From positions 1-55,624 of the forward strand of contig NZ_ALPT02000022.1 of the NCBI RefSeq assembly GCF_000292245.2: 55,624 nt of DNA. The letters run 5' to 3'. Position numbers and translations under genes: made by a program. The notes under the pieces were generated by a model. The model was given only the letters and a program-made list of their open reading frames with translations, was not told where the DNA came from and did not search any database. Source of the stretch: Alkalihalobacillus alcalophilus ATCC 27647 = CGMCC 1.3604 (lineage in GTDB: Bacteria; Bacillota; Bacilli; Bacillales; Bacillaceae_D). Of this stretch, positions 14,566 to 24,706 are shown one piece after another; within the stretch, counting starts at the first letter, position 1, and every line of letters starts with the position of its first letter.

Positions 14566-16641
14566 TTAATCAGAAAAGACATACGTCCCAGACATTTCTT
14601 CATCCAATTCACCATTCACATATGTTTCGATAATGGCATCGTAACTTTGGCTCGCATAAATATCGATTACATACTCCCCAGTACTCGTAATCTGTTCTTC
14701 GACTTCGACCCGCTCCTCACCATTTGAACTGGCATCACGAACGACAATACGAATGTCAAAAGCCGTGCCCTCTAATTCTTCAGGAATTTCTGGCTTTATG
14801 TTTATCCTGAACCTTTGTGTAGGTTCATCTTGTTCTTCATCCGGCTCTTCTTCATCTGGATCTGGTTCCTCAACAGCTTCTGGCCCTTTGGAAATAACGA
14901 CCCGGACAGTATCACCAGGTAAAAGATTAGAATACGCATCTGGTGAATAGCTAATTACATAGTTCTCTTCAATATTCGCATGGAAATCCTCTCGGAAATC
15001 AGCTTTTAAACCTTGCTCATCAAAGTAACTCTCAACTTCATCTTTTGTCATGCCATCAAGGGGCTGTAAGCGGAAGCGAGAATCGACACTATAAGTTAAA
15101 ACAACCTTCGTTTCTGATGGCACAACCGCTTCCCCTGCTTCTGGAGTTTGAGTTAAAACAATTCCAGGAGTTTGAGTACTCTCTACTCCCTCTGTTTCTA
15201 CTTCAAATCCTAAATCTCTCAGTTCACGAGATGCCCGTTCAACAGGATCACCGATCACACTAGGAATTACAACCTCTTCAGCAGCTAATAAAACATATAA
15301 ATGAACGATAGCTCCCTCTTTCACAATGGAACCTGGATTTGGACGTTGTCTCGTAACCTGCTCCGCCTCAAATTCATCTTCTTCCGACAATTCATCGCTA
15401 GTTACATCATGTCTTTGCGGTTCTAGATTTAAACGCTCTAATGTCTCTTCAGCTTCTTCAAAACTCATCCCGACAAAATCAATGACTTCCACTTCATCAA
15501 CTTTAAATAGTCCAGGCATAAGAGCAAAGGTGGCAATACCCGCTCCAAGTAACACGAGCAACGTGATTATTGTGATCATTAACCACTTTTTCACTTTGCT
15601 TTTTTTCTTCTCTTTCTTGATCTCTTTCTTCTGTTCAGGAACTGGATCAACGTTCGTATTTGCTGCGGCCACCCCATCACTTTTTATTTTCGTTGGTGGA
15701 GCTTCAATCGTATGACTTAAATCTTGCTGATCCCCTAATGACTTAATAATCGGTATCGCTTTTGTGACTTCATGATCATCATCAGTAAATACATAGGGCT
15801 GTTCATTAAGTCGCCCGGGAGCAAGAGCTGTTTCTAAATCATAACGCATCGAACGAATCGTCTCATAGCGGTGCAGAGGATCTTTAATCGTTGCCTTTTT
15901 AATAATATTTTCAATGCTTTGTGGTAACGTAGTGATAATCGCTTTCGCGGATGGAATTTCATTTTGCAAATGTTTGATTGCGATTGAAACCGCCGTATCC
16001 CCAGAAAACGGGAGCGTCCCCGTTACCATTTCATATAAAACAATCCCTAATGAATAAATATCTGATTTATATGTAACATGTCCCCCACGCGCTTGCTCAG
16101 GTGATAAATAATGCACAGAACCCATGACTGAATTTGTATGAGTAATTGTGGCCGCACTCATCGCTCTCGCAATTCCAAAATCAGCGACCTTTGCCACTCC
16201 ATCATCACGAATTAAAATATTATGCGGTTTAATATCACGGTGAACAATGTGATTATCATGAGCATGGGAAATCGCACTCAAAATTTGGTCCATGATTTGA
16301 ATCGCTTGTTCAGTTGGCAATGGACCCACATCTTGAATTAATTCTTTTAATGTTTGACCTTTCACATATTCCATTACGATATAATAAATATCGCCTTCTT
16401 CTCCGACATCATAAATATTGACGACATTTTCATGAGCTAAACTTGTCGCAGCTTGAGCTTCACGGCGAAACCTTTTAATAAATTGGTCGTCTCCAGAAAA
16501 TTGTGGCTGTAGCACTTTAACGGCGACAATTCGATCGAGAATGACATCGAGCGCCATATAAACATTTGCCATTCCCCCGCCGCCAATCATTTCTTTCACT
16601 TCATAGCGACCATTAATTCTTTCTCCAATCATGTTGTTCAC
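14566..16641 (-). CDS. prkC: Serine/threonine protein kinase PrkC with PASTA domains
   Basis: Membrane receptor kinase that senses peptidoglycan fragments and phosphorylates translation and cell-wall proteins; it is linked to spore germination in B. subtilis. The cytoplasmic kinase domain (about 1-275) has the Gly loop GGGGMANVY, HRDIKPHN, DFG and SPEQA. A Lys-rich linker leads to one membrane span near residues 352-372, then three PASTA domains outside, an acidic stretch rich in Glu, Asp and Pro, and a further C-terminal domain of about 85 residues. At 691 residues it is somewhat longer than the B. subtilis protein. GTG at 16641 overlaps the prpC stop; ATG at 16632 (MIGERING) fits the family start better. 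Confidence 0.97.
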   Translation of the reverse strand: MNNMIGERINGRYEVKEMIGGGGMANVYMALDVILDRIVAVKVLQPQFSGDDQFIKRFRREAQAATSLAHENVVNIYDVGEEGDIYYIVMEYVKGQTLKELIQDVGPLPTEQAIQIMDQILSAISHAHDNHIVHRDIKPHNILIRDDGVAKVADFGIARAMSAATITHTNSVMGSVHYLSPEQARGGHVTYKSDIYSLGIVLYEMVTGTLPFSGDTAVSIAIKHLQNEIPSAKAIITTLPQSIENIIKKATIKDPLHRYETIRSMRYDLETALAPGRLNEQPYVFTDDDHEVTKAIPIIKSLGDQQDLSHTIEAPPTKIKSDGVAAANTNVDPVPEQKKEIKKEKKKSKVKKWLMITIITLLVLLGAGIATFALMPGLFKVDEVEVIDFVGMSFEEAEETLERLNLEPQRHDVTSDELSEEDEFEAEQVTRQRPNPGSIVKEGAIVHLYVLLAAEEVVIPSVIGDPVERASRELRDLGFEVETEGVESTQTPGIVLTQTPEAGEAVVPSETKVVLTYSVDSRFRLQPLDGMTKDEVESYFDEQGLKADFREDFHANIEENYVISYSPDAYSNLLPGDTVRVVISKGPEAVEEPDPDEEEPDEEQDEPTQRFRINIKPEIPEELEGTAFDIRIVVRDASSNGEERVEVEEQITSTGEYVIDIYASQSYDAIIETYVNGELDEEMSGTYVFSD

Positions 16642-17399
16642 CGACCGCTTTCTTCTTCTTTATTCAGAGGGTATTCCACTAATGCAACCGTAATATTGTC
16701 TTCTCCGCCGCGCTCATTGGCTAAGTCAACAAGGGCATTTGCCTTTTGCTCTAATGACATTTTTTCATCAATAATTTTGATTATGTCTGTCGTATTTACT
16801 TTATCGGTAAGACCATCTGAACATAACAAAATCAATTCATCACCTTCAATAAACATCGAACGAACATCGGCACTAATTTCCTTCTCCGTTCCTAATGCTC
16901 TCAAGACAACATTACGCCTAGGGTGATTTTCTGCTTCCTCTTCTGTAATCTGCCCAGAGCGAACTAATTCTTGAACAAGTGAATGATCATTGGTTTTTGC
17001 TGAAAAGCCAAATTCATTTTTTATATAAATGCGGCTATCACCGATATGGCCTATCGTAACAAATTCCTTCGTACAAATCGCCGCGACAATCGTCGTTCCC
17101 ATCCCATGGCATTCCTTATTATCTTCCGAATGCCTGTAAAGCTTTTGATTGATCGCTTCCACTTGCTCCTTTAACCAATCTTCTGTTTCGTTAACGGAAG
17201 TCAAAAGTGGCGAATTTTGCCAAGCTGACTGGAAGAAATCCTTCGTCATTAAGCTAGCCACATCACCAGCTAAATGCCCTCCCATTCCATCAGCAACTAA
17301 AGCAAGAACTCCTGTATCATTTACAAAAACTCCACCATTATCCTCATTATGTGTCCGAATTTGTCCGGTATCTGTCTTAAACGTGTAGGCTATTTCCAT
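16638..17399 (-). CDS. prpC: PP2C-type serine/threonine phosphatase
   Basis: Metal-dependent phosphatase that reverses PrkC phosphorylation. The 253-residue PPM domain shows ADGMGGH (metal-binding Asp, near residue 36), GHIGDSR, CSDGLTD and GGEDNITV. It is cytoplasmic. The stop overlaps the GTG of prkC, so kinase and phosphatase are likely made together. In B. subtilis rlmN lies just upstream of prpC; here the previous gene is rsmB, only 45 bases away, so rlmN is absent at this site. Confidence 0.97.
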   Translation of the reverse strand: MEIAYTFKTDTGQIRTHNEDNGGVFVNDTGVLALVADGMGGHLAGDVASLMTKDFFQSAWQNSPLLTSVNETEDWLKEQVEAINQKLYRHSEDNKECHGMGTTIVAAICTKEFVTIGHIGDSRIYIKNEFGFSAKTNDHSLVQELVRSGQITEEEAENHPRRNVVLRALGTEKEISADVRSMFIEGDELILLCSDGLTDKVNTTDIIKIIDEKMSLEQKANALVDLANERGGEDNITVALVEYPLNKEEESGR

Positions 17400-17444
17400 A
17401 CGTTACACAATCCCCTTTCTACATCGTCCCTAAAGAGTGCTCAC

Positions 17445-18791
17445 CTATTTTTTCTTCAGACTAGCAATAAAAAAACCGTCCGTCTCATAGTCATGCGGCA
17501 AAATAGTCACATAACCATCTTTATATCTCTTGGATTGAACGATTTCTTCAGGTAATCTATCTGAAAGAGTGATGTCCCATTGAAATTCTGGATGTGTTTG
17601 GATGAAGTGCTCGACAATGGCTTCATTCTCTTCTTGATCGATCGTACATGTACTATATACTAGACGTCCACCTTTTTTTAACAAAGGGGCAACCGCTTCT
17701 AAAATCATAGCTTGAATTTCGGCAATGTCCTGGATATCACTTTCTTTTTTTGCCCACTTTATGTCTGGCTTTCTTCTAATAACCCCAAGACCACTACAAG
17801 GTGCATCAAGCAATATCGCATCAAAGCTCTGAGCCGGTGTCTTTTGACTAAACGCTCTGACATCAGCTGCAACCACTTCTATCATCGACAAATCTAAGCG
17901 TTTCGCTTGTTCACGAATGAGCTGGACTTTATGTTCATGTAAATCAACCGATAAAAGCGATCCTTCGTTATTCATCAACTCGGCGATATGGGTCGACTTC
18001 CCACCTGGTGCAGCACATGAATCTAAGATATGTTCTCCTGCTTTTGGCCCGAGTGCTTTTGCCACAAGCATCGAACTTTCATCCTGTGCCGTAAATAAAC
18101 CGGAACGATAGGCATTCGTTTTAAAAGCATTTCCTTCTTCGACAATTAAGGCATCAGAAGAAAGTTCGCCTTTTCGTGTCAAAACTCCTTCTTCTTTTAA
18201 AATCTTCATTAAATCCTCTTGATTTGTTTTTAACTGATTCACACGAAGGGAAACAACTGGTGGCTTTAAGCTCACCTTCATCATTTCCCTTGTTTCCTCT
18301 TCGCCGTAAGTAGCTAACCAACGTCTCACCATCCACTTAGGAAAACTATATTCAAATGCAAGTCGTTTTGTTTGATTCGTTACTTTCTCAAATGAAGGAA
18401 CCCCTTCACGTTGTACAGAACGTAAAATCCCATTCACTAAAGAGGCCGTACCATCATGTCCACGCTTTTTGGCGATTGTCACCGCTTCATGAATCACCGC
18501 TCTTTCTGGAACTCGCTCTAAATACACTAACTGGTAGACAGACATTTGTAACAAAGTCTTCACCCATGGCTCTAAGCTTTCAAGACCTTTTTTAACAAAG
18601 GGGGTTAAGAAAAACGTCAAAGTCAGCTTACGTTGCACCGTTCCATATACAAGCTCTGTTAACAGGCCGATATCACGTTTTTCGACCTCCCCACTATTAA
18701 TCGTTTGATTTAACAAAAGATTGCTATAAGCTTGTTCTTTTTCAATTTGAATTAAAACTTGTAGGGCGACTTCTCGCACATTTTTACTCAT
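17445..18791 (-). CDS. rsmB: 16S rRNA (cytosine-967-C5)-methyltransferase
   Basis: Methylates C967 of 16S rRNA using S-adenosylmethionine. At 448 residues it has family length. An N-terminal NusB-like RNA-binding domain (about 1-130) precedes the methyltransferase domain, with the SAM motif DSCAAPGGKSTHIAEL, the PC motif DAPCSGLG and the catalytic Cys in STCTID. Its ATG abuts the fmt stop, and its ribosome site (CTAGGAG) lies inside the end of fmt, so the two are tightly coupled. Confidence 0.97.
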   Translation of the reverse strand: MSKNVREVALQVLIQIEKEQAYSNLLLNQTINSGEVEKRDIGLLTELVYGTVQRKLTLTFFLTPFVKKGLESLEPWVKTLLQMSVYQLVYLERVPERAVIHEAVTIAKKRGHDGTASLVNGILRSVQREGVPSFEKVTNQTKRLAFEYSFPKWMVRRWLATYGEEETREMMKVSLKPPVVSLRVNQLKTNQEDLMKILKEEGVLTRKGELSSDALIVEEGNAFKTNAYRSGLFTAQDESSMLVAKALGPKAGEHILDSCAAPGGKSTHIAELMNNEGSLLSVDLHEHKVQLIREQAKRLDLSMIEVVAADVRAFSQKTPAQSFDAILLDAPCSGLGVIRRKPDIKWAKKESDIQDIAEIQAMILEAVAPLLKKGGRLVYSTCTIDQEENEAIVEHFIQTHPEFQWDITLSDRLPEEIVQSKRYKDGYVTILPHDYETDGFFIASLKKK

Positions 18792-19724
18792 TTATGAATC
18801 TCCTAGTTTTTGACCAACCACAACATTTGCTCCACGTAAAAATTGGGATACTTCCATTCTTTTTTTACCTGAAGGTTGGATTTCGGTTAATTTTATGGCG
18901 GTCTCATTGCCAGTTGCTACAATTAGACCATTTTCTTCTACTTGAATGATTTCTCCACTTGGACCCGATTGATTGGCCACTTTTTCTGCCCACCATACTT
19001 TTAAAGGCTTTCCCTCAAAGCTTGTATAGGCAACAGGCCACGGATGCAGACCGCGTACTTGGTTATAAAGCTCTTCACCTGTTTTTGTCCAATCTAACTT
19101 TTCCATTTCACGTGAGATGTTTCTAGCAAACGTTGCTTCATTATCATCTTGAGCAATTGGAGTTAACTTTTCTTCCAGCAAAGCCGGAATCGTTTCCATT
19201 AATAGTTTCGCCCCAGCCACACTTAATTTATCATGAACAGTCCCAACATGGTCTTTTTCCTCTATCGGCACCCTCACTTGAGTTAAAATATCACCAGCGT
19301 CTAGCTTTTCAACCATATACATAATCGTCACACCCGTTTCCTTTTCACCATCAATAATCGATTGGTGAATAGGCGCACCTCCACGGTATTTTGGCAATAG
19401 AGAGGCATGAACATTAATACAACCTAACTTTGGATACTCTAATAAAGCTTTTGGTAATATTTGTCCATATGCAGCCGTCACAATTAAGTCTGGCTTATAA
19501 GTGAATAAGTTCTCTAATTCAGCCTCTTCTCTCACTTTTTCCGGTTGAAGCACTGGAATATTTAAGTTCTCGGCCGCTACTTTTACTGGAGGAGGCGTCA
19601 ACACCTTTTTACGACCAACAGGACGATCAGGCTGAGTCACAACGGCTACTACCTCATACTTTTCTGCTAATTGTGTAAGAACTGGAACGGAAAAATCAGG
19701 GGTTCCCATAAAAACGATTTTCAT
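18792..19724 (-). CDS. fmt: Methionyl-tRNA formyltransferase
   Basis: Formylates initiator methionyl-tRNA using 10-formyltetrahydrofolate. The 310-residue protein has the N-terminal formyltransferase domain with the catalytic His in NVHASLLPKYRGGAPI and the conserved Asp in EKLDAGD, and a C-terminal OB-like tRNA-binding domain. In B. subtilis def (peptide deformylase), its functional partner, lies between priA and fmt. Here the gap to priA is about 20 bases, so def must be elsewhere. Confidence 0.97.
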   Translation of the reverse strand: MKIVFMGTPDFSVPVLTQLAEKYEVVAVVTQPDRPVGRKKVLTPPPVKVAAENLNIPVLQPEKVREEAELENLFTYKPDLIVTAAYGQILPKALLEYPKLGCINVHASLLPKYRGGAPIHQSIIDGEKETGVTIMYMVEKLDAGDILTQVRVPIEEKDHVGTVHDKLSVAGAKLLMETIPALLEEKLTPIAQDDNEATFARNISREMEKLDWTKTGEELYNQVRGLHPWPVAYTSFEGKPLKVWWAEKVANQSGPSGEIIQVEENGLIVATGNETAIKLTEIQPSGKKRMEVSQFLRGANVVVGQKLGDS

Positions 19725-19744
19725 CTACTCACTGCCTTTCAATC

Positions 19745-22153
19745 TTACATAAATAAAAACGGATTCAAGTCAATTTGAATTTGCAAACTTCCTTGATTCG
19801 TTTCTTTCATATAATGTTCTTGAATTTCTCTTAACGTACGTTCTAATTTAGGTTCATTTTTGTATTTTATCACGCATTGATAACGATATCTATCTTTAAG
19901 CCGAGCGAGTGGAGAGACGACTGGACCAAGAATAATACTTGTAGAATGTAGTTCTCTTTTTAAAAACTGAGCAATTTTTTCACTAACGGAAATAACCTTT
20001 GTTAACTCTGGATCCGATATGTTTACTAATGCCATAAAATAGTAAGGAGGATAACCAGCACGCTTGCGATTATTCATTTCCATTTGAAAAAAACGTTCAT
20101 AGTCATGAGATTGGACCAACTCAATACTATAATGTTCAGGCGTATATGTTTGGATATACACTTCACCAGGTAACTCATGACGACCAGCCCGTCCACTTAC
20201 TTGCTCCATTAGTTGAAACGTTCTTTCTGCTGAGCGGAAGTCAGGAATATGTAGCATCGAATCGGCCGCTAATACACCAACTAATGTAATCGACGGAAAA
20301 TCAAGCCCCTTAGCAATCATTTGTGTACCTAACAAAATATCGGCTTCTTTACGACCAAATGCCTCAAGTAGTCGTCCGTGCGACCCTTTTCTTGAGGTGG
20401 TGTCTACATCCATTCTTATCACTTTCGCTTCCGGTAATACTTTTGTAAGTTCTTCTTCGACTTTTTGTGTACCCGAACCAAAAAAACGAATATGCTCACT
20501 TTGGCACGAATGGCATGTCGTTGGCATCGCTTGTTCATCCCCACAATAATGGCATTTTAAACGATGTTGATGACGGTGATACGTAAAAGAAACATCGCAA
20601 TGCTCACATGTTGCTACATAGCCACAATCACGGCACATCACAAAAGTAGAATGACCACGGCGATTTAAAAAGAGAACGATTTGTTCCTTCTTTTCTAAGC
20701 GTTCTTTCATCTTTTCCATTAACTGCGAAGAAAACATCGAACGATTTCCATTTCTTAATTCTTCTCGCATATCAACCACTTCGACGGAAGGAAGAGCTCG
20801 TGCATTTACACGTTCTAACAAAGTAAGTAATGTATAAATCCCTTTTTGGGCACGCGCATACGATTCTAAAGAAGGAGTCGCACTTCCTAAAATAACGGGA
20901 CAGCGGTGGTGCTCTCCACGATATATCGCGACATCCCTGGCATGGTAACGCGGATTATCTTCCTGCTTATAACTCGTTTCATGCTCTTCATCAATGATGA
21001 TAAGGCCAAGGTTTTGAAATGGAGCAAATACGGCAGAACGGGCTCCAACGACCACTTTGACTTCCTGTCGTTGAATCTTTCTCCATTCATCTAACTTTTC
21101 TCCAGCCGATAAACCTGAATGGAGAACAGCGACAAGGTCACCAAACCGGCCTTTAAATCGCTCAACCATTTGTGGAGTAAGGGAAATTTCAGGAACGAGC
21201 ATTATCGCTTCTTTCCCTTCCTCTAATCCTTTTGCAATCGCCTGTAAATAAATTTCAGTCTTACCACTTCCGGTCACACCATGTAATAAAAAAGTTTCTG
21301 ACCGGGCACAATCCATCGCCTCCACAATTGGACTTAACACTTCTGTTTGTTTTGGCGTAAGCATCAGTGGCTGGGTCGGTTGAATCATTAACTCGGCCAT
21401 TGCCTCCCTGTACACTTCTTCTTCCGTTTCCACTACATACTCTTTGTCAATTAAGGCTTGTAGGGTGGAACGTGTCGTCTGTAGAACTTTCAGTAGCTCC
21501 GTACTTTGAATCGCTTTTGGATGATTTACTAAAAACTCAAGCATCTCATGTTGTTTTTTAGCTCTTGATGGAATTTTCAACTTTATTTCTGCAATGTTTT
21601 CTATCGCCTTATTTAAAACCACAAACCTTACTTTTTTTGTTTCGCTTTTTCAATTAATAAAAAGTGCTCGGTCAGTTTTCCTTCGAGTAACAGGGTTTGG
21701 ATCTCGATTTTTTCTTTTTTAGCTAATGATTGAACTTCCTCAAAAGGGATACGGTCCTTTTCTGTAAATAAAGCTTGTACAAAAAAGGGAAGTTCTAATT
21801 TATTTGCTTTAAGCCTAATTTCTTTTTTACTTTGTTTTTAAAGCAGCCGGAAGCATTACTTGAAAGGCTGAAATTTGATAACTTAATGTTTTTTCAGCTA
21901 GCCACTTGCCTAACTCCATCAATTCAGCAGTCAAAACAGGGCTTGTATCTTGTAGCTCATTAATCGACTTGATTTGTTTAAACTCCGAATGCTCAGTTAG
22001 TTCGACGATAAACCCTTGTACTTTCCTCGGACCAAATGGAACAATAACTCTCATCCCTGGTCGAATGAAGGCTTGCCATTGTTCCGGTACTTTGTAGTCA
22101 AACATTCGGTCGGTTTGAGCACTTGGCACATCGACAATGATTTTGGCAATCAT
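19745..22153 (-). pseudogene. priA: Primosomal protein N' (PriA helicase), reading frame interrupted twice
   Basis: Replication-restart helicase that reloads DnaB at stalled forks. Residues of the 3'-DNA-binding domain are encoded from 22153 to a stop at 21827. A middle stretch (about 21827-21635) codes sensibly only in another frame (for example LELPFFVQALFTEKDRIPFE). The original frame resumes before 21622 and runs to 19745 with Walker A GVTGSGKTE, DEEH and the zinc-binding cysteines CRDCGYVATCEHC. Restoring both shifts gives about 800 residues, the family length. The shifts compensate: one extra base (or two missing) near 21828-21840 and one missing A/T in the run at 21632-21638. PriA is usually important for growth, so sequencing error is more likely than gene death. 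Confidence 0.9.
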
Positions 22154-23369
22154 AAAGGCAAATTCCTTTGTTCATACTTTTCAATTTCATTCAAAAGGGT
22201 ATCCGCAACTTCTGATTTTTGAGCCTTTGGCACTTTTATGACTTGCGCGTCTTTTGTATAAATTATGACCTCGTTTGTATCTCCTTTAAAACCTGCACCT
22301 TCTTGACTAATGTCATTTGCAACGATTAAATCGAGATGTTTTCTTTCTAGTTTACCGAGTGCATTTTGTTCAATATTTTCTGTTTCAGCTGCAAAACCGA
22401 CTAAAATTTGCTTCTGCTTTCTCGCTCCAAGTGTCGCTAAAATATCCTTTGTACGGTCCATTTCAATCGCCCAAGCACCTGGTTCTTTTTTCGTTTTTGT
22501 GTATACGTTACAGCTGGTCGATAATCGGCAACAGCCGCTGACTTAATGACAATATCTGCCTCATCATATAAAGAGGTCACCGCTTCGTACATTTCTTTCG
22601 CTGATTCTATATGTATCGTTTTAATTCCTACTGGAGCCATTAAGTTAGTAGGTCCACTTACTAACGTTACTTCAGCCCCTCTTAAATAGGCCGCATGAGC
22701 GATCGCATAACCCATTTTACCAGAAGAATGATTTGTGAAATAACGTACCGGGTCAATTTTTTCTTGAGTTGGCCCTGCTGAAATAACGACTTTTTTTCCT
22801 CTTAATGAACTATTCATTCTTTCTTTTCTTATAAAAAATAAATCTAAAAAGGTGACGATTTCCTCTGGTTCAGCTAGACGCCCTTTGCCGATCCAACCAC
22901 ATGCTAAATAACCAGCATTAGCATCAATGATTTCGACCCCATCTTCTACTAATTGCTGCATATTTCGTTGAACAGCTTGATGCTCGTACATATTAACATT
23001 CATCGCTGGGGCAACAAAAATCGGAGCTTTCGTTGCAAGCAAGGTCGTTGATAGCATATCATCGGCTAAACCATTAGCTAATTTTCCGATAATATTGGCG
23101 GTTGCAGGGGCAATCACCATCGCATCAGCCCAATCTGCCAATTCAATATGAGCAATTTTATTCGGGTCCGGCTCAACAAATGTATTTGTATAAACAGGTT
23201 CTCTTGAGAGAGCTTGAAAAGTCAAAGGAGTCACAAATTGAGTAGCTGATTCTGTTAAGATGACTTTTACTTTTGCTCCTGCTTGAACTAATTTGCTCGT
23301 TAATGCCGCTGCTTTATAAGCGGCAATTCCACCACTTACCCCTAATACGATTTTTTTGTCTTTTAACAT
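22150..23369 (-). pseudogene. coaBC: Bifunctional phosphopantothenoylcysteine decarboxylase/phosphopantothenate-cysteine ligase, frameshifted
   Basis: Makes 4'-phosphopantetheine from 4'-phosphopantothenate and cysteine in CoA synthesis. The N-terminal CoaC domain has the flavin motif GVSGGIAAYKAA, the catalytic His in AHIELADWAD, PAMNVNMYEH and the Cys of GYLACGWIGKGRL. The CoaB domain begins near VVISAGPTQEKIDPVRY. After ADYRPAVTYT the frame changes: the correct continuation (KKEPGAWAIEMDRTKDILATLG) is in another frame to the stop at 22150. One missing base in the A/T runs at 22485-22498 explains it. CoaBC is essential in most bacteria, so an error in the sequence is the simplest reading. 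It overlaps priA by four bases. Confidence 0.92.
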
Positions 23370-23416
23370 TCTATCACCTCATTACATAAACTTTATGAAC
23401 CTTAATAAAAGATAAG

Positions 23417-23453
23417 AAAGCAACCTATTTTTATTTTAAAAATAGGTTGCTTT
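23417..23453 (-). terminator. Hairpin terminator between rpoZ and coaBC
   Basis: AAAGCAACCTATTTTTA is fully complementary to TAAAAATAGGTTGCTTT and is followed on the minus strand by TTTC. It probably ends or attenuates the yloC-remA-gmk-rpoZ transcript. Confidence 0.85.
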
Positions 23454-23458
23454 ACCTT

Positions 23459-23680
23459 TTATTCTTGTTCGTCTAGTGATTCAACTCGCTCGTAACGTAG
23501 ATGTTCTTCTACAATTTCCTCTAAAGCTAGACCTACTGGCTTATACGAATGTGGTTTTTCAACAAGAGGACCCCTCGCGACATCCTCTTTCATTTCACGT
23601 GCACGCTTTGCCGATACTGTCACAAGCGTATATTTTGAATCTAATTTATCCATTAAAGAATCAATTGAAGGATATAACAT
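23459..23680 (-). CDS. rpoZ: DNA-directed RNA polymerase omega subunit
   Basis: Small RNA polymerase subunit that binds the C-terminal region of beta-prime. It has 73 residues, with the typical N-terminus MLYPSIDSLMDKLDSKYTLV and the conserved SAKRAREM helix. Its ATG begins one base after the gmk stop and its GGAGG site lies within gmk, as in other Bacillus genomes. Confidence 0.96.
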   Translation of the reverse strand: MLYPSIDSLMDKLDSKYTLVTVSAKRAREMKEDVARGPLVEKPHSYKPVGLALEEIVEEHLRYERVESLDEQE

Positions 23681-23681
23681 A

Positions 23682-24296
23682 TTATTTGACCTCCACTAAC
23701 TGTTTATATTTTTCAAAAAGACGTTCTCTTTTGCAATGTTCTGCTGTCACAATCGCTTTAATACGTTCAACTGCTAAATGAACTTCATCATTTTCGACAA
23801 CGTAATCATAACGCTTCATCATTTCAATTTCTTCCTTCGCCACGGTCATTCGTTTATTGATCACATCTTCCGTTTCTGTCCCACGCCCAACAATGCGATT
23901 CCTAAGCTCTACTAAACTTGGCGGCATTAAGAAAATAAAAATCCCTTCAGGAAAGCGATCACGAACTTTCCAAGCTCCTTGGACCTCGATTTCAAGAATA
24001 ATATCTTGCCCATTTTCGATTGTTTCACGAACATAATCAATCGGGGTTCCATAGTAATTACCTACATATTCTGCCCATTCAAGCAATTGGTCGTTTTCAA
24101 TCATTCCTTTAAATTCATCTTTTGATTTAAAGAAATAATTAACCCCTTCGACTTCCCCTTTTCTTGGCTGGCGTGTCGTCGCTGAGACTGAATACTGGAT
24201 TCCGGTTTGCTCATTTCTCAGAGCCCCACAAACCGTGCCTTTTCCTACACCCGCAGGTCCTGACAAAACGATTAATAAACCTTTTTCCTTTTCCAT
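23682..24296 (-). CDS. gmk: Guanylate kinase
   Basis: Converts GMP to GDP with ATP. The 204-residue protein has the P-loop GPAGVGKGTV near residue 13, the GMP-binding segment SATTRQPRKGEVEGVNYFF, and a lid ending in RIVGRGTE. It sits in the conserved order remA-gmk-rpoZ, and its end carries the rpoZ ribosome site. Confidence 0.98.
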   Translation of the reverse strand: MEKEKGLLIVLSGPAGVGKGTVCGALRNEQTGIQYSVSATTRQPRKGEVEGVNYFFKSKDEFKGMIENDQLLEWAEYVGNYYGTPIDYVRETIENGQDIILEIEVQGAWKVRDRFPEGIFIFLMPPSLVELRNRIVGRGTETEDVINKRMTVAKEEIEMMKRYDYVVENDEVHLAVERIKAIVTAEHCKRERLFEKYKQLVEVK

Positions 24297-24349
24297 TGAA
24301 ACCTCCTACTATTCATAAGAAAGCTAATTGCTTCTCAAATTCCAAACAT

Positions 24350-24613
24350 TTAAGCTTCTTCTGTACCGTCCTCTTTTGTAGACAATCGCTGTGCCACTGT
24401 TTCTGGCTGGACCGCACTTAAAATGACATGGTCACTATCGGCAATAATGACGGCACGTGTTCTTCGTCCGTATGTCGCATCAATTAACATATTCCGGTCA
24501 CGAGCATCTTGTATAATTCTTTTAATTGGTGCTGATTCTGGGCTCACAATTGATATAATACGATTTGCTGATACAATGTTTCCGAATCCGATGTTAATTA
24601 ATTTGATATTCAT
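24350..24613 (-). CDS. remA: Extracellular matrix regulator RemA (DUF370)
   Basis: DNA-binding activator of biofilm matrix operons and osmoprotection genes in B. subtilis. The 87-residue product has the family core NIGFGNIVSANRIISIVSPE and DATYGRRTRAVIIADS with its conserved basic residues. ATG at 24613 follows GGGGGA; an in-frame GTG at 24628 lies within that site. It is placed between yloC and gmk, the standard location. Confidence 0.95.
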   Translation of the reverse strand: MNIKLINIGFGNIVSANRIISIVSPESAPIKRIIQDARDRNMLIDATYGRRTRAVIIADSDHVILSAVQPETVAQRLSTKEDGTEEA

Positions 24614-24706
24614 GCTCGATTCCCCCACTTAAGAAGAGCCTACTACTCTCATCATTTTTATCCAAACTAATGTTACTATATACGAAAATGCGTTCGAATT
24701 CTAGCA

